From Agrypnia vestita (taxonomy: Eukaryota; Arthropoda; Insecta; Trichoptera; Phryganeidae), in NCBI GenBank assembly GCA_016648135.1, contig JADDOH010011248.1:1-64000 (forward strand): 64,000 nucleotides of DNA, in the 5' to 3' direction. The notes under the pieces were generated by a model. The model did no database searches and was not told the DNA's origin. It saw nothing but the letters and a program-made list of their open reading frames with translations. Shown piece by piece: positions 24,001 through 36,000 of this stretch. The position numbers were made by a program, and so were the translations under genes. How positions within the stretch are numbered: position 1 is the stretch's first letter; every line of letters begins with the position of its first letter.

Positions 24001-27000
24001 CTGTTCTTCAGTATCCTCTCACTAGCTCTATAATTCTATGAACCTATCAATTTAGACTAGGTTTAGAAAATCAAAACTAATACTTTTTCAGTAAAAATAC
24101 ATTTTTATTCATAAAATAACCAAAAAAAATCTCATTTAGCGAAATCGTTAAACCACTACGGTACTTATCAGTAATTAATAAAATGTAATTTATTTAATAA
24201 TGTTTTTATATGTACGTGCTGAGAACACAATTTCTGGATGTCGTCTTAAAAATATTGCTAAGAATATATACTGGTCTATAATAGGAATTAATAAATTGAA
24301 AATAAGAATTTTTGGGCGTTTTCTAGTGTATATGCTAAATAATTCTAAAGAATATTGTATATGCTTTAAAAAGAATATTGCCTGATATTCCATTATAAAA
24401 ATATTGAGGTATCATTATCAACTGCGAAATCTATGTCATGGGAAGAACTATAGATGTCTCTAGCCTAGTCTATTAAAATATATGAAAGAAAATGATTTAG
24501 AACATATATACAATATTTAAAAAATTGATAATGTGTGCATGTTCTTACGGTGGAATTGTGAATGTTTCATTTTGTAAAGTGACCACTTAAGCCAGCTCAT
24601 ACAGCCCTGAGTCACTCTATAACGACTTCCATACATGTTTCCCATATAAATACATTCGTCTCTGGGATTTATATAATTTATAATTTAATTTAGTATAATT
24701 AATAATGTCACCACAAAATTATTTTGCTCTTTTTAAAGAAGTTATTAAAGCACGTACGGCTAAAAAAGCAAAATTTTACAAAAAATTAATAATTACAAAA
24801 GTGGCGAAAACAAAGTTCATTTTTATTAATAATGTCGCCACAAAATTATTTTGCTCTTTTTGAAGAAGTTTAGGTTTGTTTGCTTGATTTGACAATTATG
24901 AAAAACATATTCATCATCTCGGATAATCATCAGTTATAATTTAATTATTTGTTGAATACAAATCTCACAAGCATGATTCCATATATACATATTATATTGC
25001 ATGCTTTATGTAGTGTGTGTTAAAATTTGATTTAGAGGCCATTTAATTCATTAAGGTTTATGTTTATCAATATTTCTGCATACAAACATGTTAACAATTA
25101 AATATTTTAATCAGGTATTATTTTATAAACAATCATTTTTCATAGTAATTCAATTTTTATGACTACTCTCATTAATTTTCGAGAAAATGTGATGAAAAGG
25201 ATTTGAAATCAATGTTCCTTCTTTTTTAAATTTCTTTTTGGAGGTCCTATCAAGATTTATCAGTCTGAGTCTTTTATTGATTTAAAACTCTAAAATATTG
25301 ATATGGCATGTTATTAGGTACTTTAACCCCTTAAGAGTCTTTGATAATACGTTTATACCACTTGCTATAAGGATCATCTTCCATATAAAAAGTATTGAAA
25401 AATAATCTTTATTGCCAATTTTATGTTTTACAGACATTCTCTGGTATATGGGCTTACCTCTTTTTGAATTTCGCGGCAGTCTTTTCATAAATTTACGAAG
25501 AAAATAAAGTTCATAAATGAATACTCGAAAGTGGTAATTACGTTCTACCTCCGCGCGGATATGCAATTGTCGAGTTACGTTTTCGACAGCTTTACTTTAG
25601 ACAGTGTTATTGTGCATTTCATTTGTTAATTGAAGACAAAACATGTAAGTAATAAAATCTTTGTAACATTATTATTTATCTTTATACCACAAAATACTTA
25701 TTTTAATAATTTTATAATACTTTTATGATTGATAAAAAAATGTCTCTCCAGCGTGAAGTTTATAGGTAAAACTAGTCACTTTTAAATAAATAAAACAAGC
25801 CATTACTCTGTAAATAATCCCGCGTATTTCCATATAGATATATGTATTATTTTTTATAACTTTTGCATTTAGACATTTTATTTTACTTTTGTCGCAAAGA
25901 TATTATTTATGAAGGAATTCCAGATTATATAACAATAATGCTCTTATAAATTCATATTATTTTGATCGGAAAATGGATTTATTTTTTGTATTTTTCCCTA
26001 TTTCCATACTTATTCTCTCATATCACAGCATATTATTTTTCTTTATAATATTTTAAAAATTATTAATGCACATTTTTTTATGCAGATGATGCCACGCAAC
26101 TTGAATATTGAAAATTAATGTTCTGAATGATCTCGCAGAAATTTTGGAGTTTATCAACGATGAAATGGCTGTTGACTCTGATGTCGGAGAGGATGAAGAT
26201 GCTGAGGACAACATGCTGGGTCCTCAGTCCTCGTCGACGAGCACTCTGCGTTCCAATGAGAGTGCAGATGAAAGTAACAGCACTCAGAACTTCACATTAT
26301 TTTTTATTGTTAAATATGAATGATTTTTGCTTGTGTAATAAAGTTTCTGATACTAAATGTCTCCATTTTTATGTAATTTATTTATTAAACCTTCTTATTT
26401 AAGAGATAGTTCATAATTAATCACAATTTTCATTAGAAAAAAAAACAGGATTAATCATGGATATAAAATGGTAATACGTATTACCAAAGAATCAATAGTG
26501 ATAATTTGCTTCTTCAGACATTCTCTGGTAAAACGTTTTACCACCATATATTTCCTTTTCCAAAAGAAAGATTGAAAAAAAATCTTCTAAACCATTGAAT
26601 ATAATGACACATAACGCATATAAGTATTAAAAAAATAATTTCAAAGTTCCCCAGAGCCTTGCCCCTTAAAGGGTTAATCTGTCATATTCCGGTAAATTGG
26701 GAATTACTGAGTATGCTGATAAGCTCGCATTGTGTTAACAAGTACCTTCTTGCATTAATGCCATCATTACCACCACCACCATTAAATGGATTTGTATTCA
26801 GGGAACAATATGACAGATTGGGGGACCTACATACAAACTGTCTTATATGGAGAGTATTTGACACGACTTTACTCGCAACAACTGGCTATTTATTTAATTA
26901 GCGAGCATGCTTTTGGCTGTTCGTTGCATCTATTGTAAATGAAATTTGATAGAACCGTTTGCTTAACAATTTAATAAATATCGTTACAATTGAATTGCAT

Positions 27001-30000
27001 GATCGAAGACAGGGATACAGGAAACTGTGAGATCTTTCAGGACAATCTTGTAGAACGTTCACCATATATAATTGTTCAAATAATCGATTTCACCCGTCAT
27101 CAGGAAATTTGACTAAACTTTGAACCGCGCTGGGGCTTGTGGTGGTCCAGCTTGATGTGTCATGATGATCACCGTCATCACCAGACTGCTTAGGGGAGAT
27201 GGGGTTGCGCATGTAGGTCCTTTTGCATCTCGGTAGGAGCCTAGAAATAGATGTATGTGACTCTATTAAATTAATTGAACTTATTCATGTAATGTTACCA
27301 CGGCAATCGAGACTTTGAGGATTGACCATGGTACAGAGACCACATCAGGTACGTGATTAACTTGATATCACACATGTAAAATCTTCCTCAATAACGCCAA
27401 TTTCGTATGATAAATACAATATTTGTCGACTGTTGTTTTTATTACTTGTGCGGATCCACGATAGCTAAATTGGGCGATTATAGCTGTTATCGCATTTTCT
27501 AAGTAAATAGAATTTCGTGTCGATAACTGCACATTTTTAAATAATCACAATGTTGGATGTGCAATTGTTTGTAGTTTGCAAACATGTAGTTTTTTTATTC
27601 AAATAATTATGTTGAATGTAAAATTTATTAGGCTAATTTATGTAATGCTTGTAATTCCCTTTACTAGACTACCCCCTAACTAGAGTCTTCGCTTAATTCA
27701 TCTCGAAAACGTATCTTGGTAGTTGGTTTCTATTCAAATGTAATTTATTTGGTTTTAATATGAAAACACGGATCTAAAAGGATTTGATTTCCACTTAACA
27801 CAATGAGCTTAGGGATTCTAACCATAAAGGCGAGACATGGGCGTACAGACACCAAATCCAGTCAGCGAGCCCAAATTTGGGGACTGTCTGACCCCATTCT
27901 GGTGAGACCGTGGTTGCTAATTTTTCCATAAATAATTTATAAAATATATTTATTTATTAGTGCATAAAATATATGCATAAAAAGGGTATGTGAAAACACT
28001 GGAAATTAATTTAGTTTAGGTTATTACCAAAGAAAGTCCTGGATACGAGTTTCAACCGTTCTTAATTTTATAGTCACTAAATGTCTCCTGAATATTTCAA
28101 ACACTTATTATTGTACTGTACCTTAATTTGCACTAATTAATGCAGTTTCTCTTGTTTTGATCACATCTGGTAAACTCCGTTCAATGTCCGCGTGTAGAAA
28201 CTTCTCGCCCCGGTATTCTTCCTTTATTCACTTTCGCTGGTATCACTGGTAGTTACACTGCGCTTGTTTTCTCGTTAATATTGTGTGTTGTAATATCACG
28301 AATCACACCGGTTTACGCTACGGAGATGTCGCACTTGTTGTCCTCACGAAATTAATTGACTGATCCCGCGTTGTGTGATGCCTTTTATAGATAAATTTTT
28401 TAATCCAAAACACATATGCAAATCGTTTAATTATTTAATAAATATTGACAAAATCAGAGTGACAAAACAAAATTACATATTTTGCTTTCCTGTAAAGTTC
28501 GAAATAATCACTATCGCCCTTTTGGCTTTCTACCCTTGATATATATTTTTTGTACATACAAAAGAGAAGTAAGGTAAGGTCCTTTACACTTTGTATGTAT
28601 TGCTTTTTTATTTATGTTATTATATTACTGATGCGCCTATTTATTTTCAGGGTAAAATGTTGATTCTCGATTTACAATCTGAGCAGTGGCCACAATACGA
28701 CAGGTTTGAAATGTATTACGGCCAACCCTTCATCTGGTGCATGCTGCACAACTTTGGTGGGACTTTGGGGATGTTTGGAGATTCACAGAGCATTAACACG
28801 GTTAGTTTATCGTTGTAGCAATGGATATTTTTTTTATTTATCCTGAATTTAAATACATGTATATAAGGAAGCGACCCACTCATCTCACTAGGATGAACCT
28901 GTGCCGAGATAAACGGCTTTACAACAAAATAAGGACAAAATATTATATTGCCGGCTCTCGTAGCCTAGTGGCCATACCACTGGCTTCTTATACCGAGGGT
29001 TCTGGGTTCGATTCCCCGTGAGGTCACAATTAATCTCTTTTTTTGTTTTGTTTAATATTTATTTACTTTTTTGATACTTATTACATAGATACATATGCTA
29101 AACTGCATGTATTTTAATTGCATGATTTTTACAATTGATACATGATAATTTTAAATTTATGTAGGATTAGATACATAGCTTTAATATATATTCTTTTAAC
29201 TTAAACTTTTTTGAAGCCAATGGAGTTTTTTTGTCTTGCATCATCTCAATGAATTTTTTATCTGATTTATTAAAGATTCTTGGCGCAATATATTCTCTTT
29301 TTCTTTCATCATACACGTGTGATTTACTCAAGCTTGTAATGTAACTGATACTGTATTGTAAATATTGATCAGCTCTCACCAAGAGCTTACAGAAATTGGT
29401 ATCTAGATTGTCAATCAAAATTCAAACGGTTGTTTTTCTTTATTTTAATGAGGAGATATGCAGTCGCCATTTTTACTGTAAACTTATGATAAATATCTCA
29501 TTGATTCAATTTACACTTATGATTTTTACACTTTAAGGACGTCTACACTGCCAGATTGAATCCTAACAGTACAATGGTCGGAACAGGATTAACTCCCGAG
29601 GGAATTAACCAAAACTACGTCATGTATGAATTAATGTTGGAATCAGCTCTTAGAGAAGAGTCTCTGGACGTAGATTCTTGGGTCAGGAACTATACGGTTA
29701 GAAGATACGGAGCCGAGGATGAAAATGTAACAATGGCATGGAGCATTTTAATGGTTAGTCCACAATAGACATGAAGTAATTTTTAAAATTATCTGATAAA
29801 TATTCAGCGCCATATTTTTGATTTATTTATTCACAGCATTGCGTTGTATGGAGTTTTGTCTAAAATATACAGGGTGTACCAGAGCTAGCAGCAGAAACTT
29901 GGCAGGTAGATTCCTGACTATGTTATGAGTCTAAAATGTTCAAGCAACCGTGGCCTAATATCAATAGTTATATATAATACAATATCAAAGTTTGCATTTT

Positions 30001-33000
30001 TTTCAATATTTCTTACTTTTTTTCTGCAAAAAGTTGAACTATCATTACAGTGACTTATATCGATTATGAAAAATTCATTCGCTTTAATACAAGTCAAATA
30101 AAATGATAAAAACCTTGCAAAAATTGAAAAAAGTTATTTTTTTACAAGGTTTTTATCATTTTATTTAAGTTGTAATGAAGCAAATGAATTTTTCATAATC
30201 AATATAAGTTATTGTAATGATAATTGAATTTTTTGCAAAAAATAATTTAGAAATATTTGAATCTCCATAACTATTGATTTTCGGTCATCGTTCCTTGAAC
30301 ATTTTAGACTCGTAAAATAGTCAGGAATCTACCGGCCAAGTTTCTGCTGCTAGCTCTGATACACCCTGTATATGTTTGTGGTGAAAATTGTATAAAATAA
30401 GTAGGTGCTAATATTATTTTAAAATTTGGTAGAAAACAGTTTTTTTGACACACATCTACTAATTTCTTCATCCAAAGAGTTCAGATATTCATTTAAAGTC
30501 AATATTTTCATCACAATGATAAAAATATTGACATGTGACAGATGTTTCGCGTTTCTCTATTTTGAGTGGTAATAATCATTAAATAACAATATTGTGTTTT
30601 CAGAATAGGTCAGACAGTGCATAATAAATTTCATTTTTAATTTTTTTAATCACCTTTGCACAGAGTATACTTTATGACTCTTAGGCCGGCGCCACACTGA
30701 ATGCATCTTCCGTCGAATCTTTGATGCCGTGGAACGCCGCTACATTTATTTTCGTACAATATGCGCTTATCGCATATTGTATGAAAACACTGAGCGGATC
30801 ATTGGGAAATCATCGCAGAACTTATGTCAACGTAAAATTGGCGACGTCGCGTGCCGTGTTCTTGAATGCAATGCGCCACATTCACGTGTGTACTGCGTAC
30901 GCACATACATTTCTTGCAGACTGAATCCGCCTGAACCAAACTGAATGTGACTGCTAAATTTGGTTGCTGATTTGACGCGGCGTAAGATAACGTGGCGTCG
31001 GCCTCAATTGCTGGCACTTTGGCCTTTTTTCAATTTTTAAAAAAGTATACTCGTAAATTTTATTGATTTGGACTATTTTTCACACTTCATGCATGTCATT
31101 TCACTCCATATGCGCACAATAATCTTCGTGATATCGTGAATCGTGTTTTCACAACATCATATGATTCTAAAATTCTGTATGAGACATCTACATAATGTGT
31201 CCCTAAATTTAGAAACCGAATTCGACTTCAAATGAATCATGCGCTTGAACAGGTTGCACCGGGAATGTTGCATGTCAGTCGCAGCGGAGGAGTTCTACGG
31301 AAATGGATATGACGCAGCCATTTTTTATTTTTTTTATTTTCTAACAAAATAATAGTTTGATTTACACCTTAATAAGTGTCAATAAAAAAATAACAATAAT
31401 TTATCACCTCCTTATTAAAAATCACCCAATTTCTTCCTAAATCTCAGACCATTATTATCACGATTCAACAATCAGCCTTAAACATATTTTATGTTAAAAT
31501 ATACATATAGTATTAGCTTAATGGGACCATAATAATCCATTATGTATTTTGCTTACAGGCAAATAAAGATGAATTTAAAAAAGAATTGAAATTATATTTT
31601 TGTTTTTCAGAAAAGCGTGTACAACTATACGGGACTAAACAAAATTCGTGGAAAGTATATCATCAGTCGTCGTCCCAACCTCGACATAAATACATGGGTA
31701 AACTATATTCACAAGTGATATTTGACAGGCGACTCAAGAAAAAAATTGCTTATTTTTTAAAATTTTTAGACTTGGTATTCTGGCGCAGACCTTATCGCCG
31801 CATGGAAACATTTTATTGACGGGCATGAAGTCTTGCATAATTCACGCGGGTACCGGCACGATCTTGTGGATTTAACCAGACAGGTGTTGCAATACAAGGG
31901 AGACCAAATATATCCATTTATACTGAAGAGTTTCCAAGAAAAAGATTTGGTGGAATTTGAGTAAGAAAATATTATGTTCTACGGTTTATGTATTTTGATA
32001 TTCATTCAATAATATAATAATCAATTGGCCTTTATAAATTTTTCATTACATATTACATACATTACATATATACACTTAATTCAGATATTAAATGTGTTTT
32101 AGGAAATATTCTGACATCTTTATGGATATATTCGCTGATCTTGAAGAGATCCTGTCTTCAAGTGAGGATTTCCTATTGGGGAAGTGGCTAGAAGCAGCGC
32201 GAGCAGTGGGTTATGACGAACAAGTAATTATTTATGACATTGATTAACAGGCTGTAAACACACCAGTAACAATAAATAATTTGTTCATTATTTATTTATT
32301 TAATTATGTAAATGTATACTTTAATTGTGTATATAAATCTGTTTTTTTCATTAAAGCTAGATATCCATTTTGTCAATGTCAAAGTATAGTGTCATTGGAT
32401 CGTGATCTTTCAAGATGAGAACGAGACATCAACAAACCTAATAACGGATAAACATTGCACTAGCGCATATATTTACGTATTCATTCCAAGACCAAAGGCT
32501 GCGAAGAAAACGGACAACCATACAGAGTTTCGATGCTAAAATACACAGAAATACCCGAGAGCAGCTCTTGCTCATGTATTTTTTGCCCCAATTCTGAATG
32601 TTTTAAGTCTAGAATTAAAAAAAAACATATTTATATTTCTCTAATAATTTATGTATTGTAAAAAAATAGTAAACTACCATTTTTCTTACATCACTGTTTT
32701 TTAATTTTAAAATTATGTCTCATAAGCACATTTAGGTACTATTTTCACTTCCGGCTGAAATGTCAAAATGCTTGTGAATTTAACTAAATTCAAATTGTTT
32801 TTGATCCAGAATTAAAAGAAAACTACTACAATATTATGTATTGTATTAAAAAAAATTAATAACCATTTTTGTTTAATTTAAAAATTATGTTGTACAGTGA
32901 TCTTTTATTTGACTTACAAATCATATGCTAAATCTCCTCGAATTTCGCGAGGCCTTCAAGGTTACCAAATCAAATAGTGACGGAGGAACTGATACTGGTT

Positions 33001-36000
33001 TAAAGTAGAATTATAGGTGAAAAAAGTAACTTCTGCATAATTCAAAATGTTTTTTTAGGTCCCTTGAATTTCGAATTAACAAGGTTCTACTGTATATGTA
33101 AAAAAATGCATATTCTTCAAATGATTTAGACATAACGTGAAAACCTTTTCCATTTGATTTTGCATGTTCAAGTATATGATAATTTTGTTAAATATACATA
33201 CAAATTTACCTGTTCGAAAAAGACATATATATTATACATTAATAATAGTTACTAATGTGCTCACCTGTAATTAATTGGCTCAAATTCAATTGGTTAAATT
33301 GAATTTTCATAAGTCCATCAATTTCTTCTATTATTACTTCTGTTGCTATTAATGTACGAAATCTTTTCAGGATATGAGACAATTTGAATACAATGCTCGT
33401 AATCAGATAACCCTGTGGGGACCAAATGGTGAGATCATCGACTATGCTAATAAGCAGTGGGCAGGTTATTAAGTTTTTAGTTGATTTTGTAATTCTGTTA
33501 TGATTTATATAATTCAGATTTTATTAATTTTAATTTTTTTTCCAGGAATAGTTTCTGACTTTTTTGCCCCACGGTGGAAAGGGTTCCTGTCGGCTATGTA
33601 CAACTCAGTGGTGAACAATTACAAGTTCAATAAGACGGCAGTTCAGAATGCCATCTTTGCCACGGTTGAAAAACCTTTCACATTCAGTACAAAGGTGTAT
33701 CCGACATACGAAATGGGTAAATTTTCCATTTATTTATTTGGCATCCGTTAAAACAGTTACTGTTCATATTAAAGTTTAAAATAAAATGAACAATATTCAC
33801 CAGCACTTTTGACAATCCTTTCATCAAATTTTTTTTTTTTTTTAATTTATTAAATTATTTTTTTTACATCTCAGACCCACAAAACATCACATTGATATTT
33901 GTCTGTGGGTGGATCAATATATATATATATATATAAATATAAATAAATTGTAGTTACCAGAAATACATTCATATTAATTAATTACAATAGATCTTATAAA
34001 CTCAAATACAAATCAATAATACAATACAACAATACAAGAAACAATACAAAAATTAACAAAATCAAAATAAGTCTCTTTTATTTAGTAACATATTCATTAA
34101 TTCTGTATTTTGCCCTTTTTTATTAATATCCATTTTGACACTACGTGGGATTTTATTTAATATTTTTGGTATGACATATTTTAATGTTCTTTGTCCATAT
34201 TTATTTATGACATTCGGTATTCGCAGTCCTTCTTTAACCGTAAATCTGGTACTATGTTTATGAATCAATCTATGCTTATATGTCCCATCTTCATGATATC
34301 GTGTAATTAGTTTGTACCACAAGATAGCATTAATTGGCATAGAGCCTTGTTTCTTGAAGAGTTCCTGTATATCTTTAGTAGCACTTTCTTTATTTATTAA
34401 TTTTATTGCCGAATTTTGAATATTTTGAATTTTTCTAATATTAGTTTTGCAAGTTAGACCCCAGCTAGTTATTCCATACCTTATTACCGATTCCGCTAAA
34501 GATTGATATATAGTTTTCATAGTCTGTATCGGAACATAGTATTTAATCTTGTGCATACATCCCAATACAGTTCTCAACCTCTTACATACCTTATTTACCT
34601 GAATATCCTATTTGAAAAATGTATCTATGGTAATACCAAGATATACATATTCATTAACTAATTCAATTTTTTCACAATTACACGAGTATTAATTCCGGAA
34701 TGCAAGCAATCAAAATTATGGGAAATAATATTTATTTGATTAGTCACAGTTATATGAGGTGACCTTACATGCATGACTTTAGTTTTTTTTGCATTAATAA
34801 TTAAACCCATATCATGAGACCATTTAAGTAAAGCATTATAGTCTTCTTGCATACAATTTTCCACCCATCGTACATCCTTGTGGGAGATCACAAGAGCAAT
34901 ATCATCAGCATACACATACTTTGCATACTTAAAGATTTTAGACATAGTAGATACATAAATAATATACAGTATTGGACCAAGAATAGATCCCTGCGGCACC
35001 CCAGTATTCGTAAGTTTTGGATTACTAAATGTGTCTTTAATTTTTACTAAAATTTCTCTATTTGTTTGAATCACGTATCATCATTATGCCTCCTAAACTG
35101 GCAGTTTGCAATATGCAAAATTAATCACAATTTTTTGAATAAATCTGTACTGAATCGTTCCACAAAACAATGTTTTGTGTCAAGTAATATATAACAACCT
35201 CTCCATCACTGTTTATTATGCCAATAACAATTAGATTTTTTTCATTATTTCTTATGGGAAAAATTCGTTAGGTATATGTCCTATTTGATATAAGTTCAAG
35301 GATTTGGAACGGATTAAAGAAATATGCAGAGGTACTACTGCACTTAAAATTGGTACACTGTACTTAACGCAAAATGAACACAAAGTTACACATGTGCCAT
35401 CAGTTCGCCATTTCTGTGCTAGACCAATGAGTATAATGTTTCAATTTTGTAAAATATCCTACTTAAAGCTTGCCATTCTCATTTGGTTGGTTATCTGAAT
35501 TTGGAGGATTAATGTCAATGCATATGAGTATGTGCATATTATTGAAAATTGATTATCGATTAGTATTGAAAATACTTGTTTTGTGTTTGTATTAGTAAGT
35601 ATTTACTTTAAAATATACTTTGTACTTAAATACGTACTTATTATTAAATTAAAACTTGTTTATAAACTGCAGGCATCATTGCATATTCTGCAATACAGTG
35701 AAACTATTAACCAGTATTTTAACACTTCATAATGACTAATAACTTGTTGAGGACCCTAAAACTTTCACTCAAAATATAGGTCAATGCCAGAGATTTTCTG
35801 TTTTTTTTGCAATTTTTATTTTTACGAAAAACCATGAAAACATGCGTATATTAAAAAAAAACACATACATTCATATTATTTTATCGTAAGTGTCGAAATG
35901 CAAAGATTTTTTTATCATTTAAGTAAAAAAAAAATATTTTTTTGAATTTCGATAATGTTACCAGCGCAACATTTTCCGAAAAATAATAATTATTTTTTAT

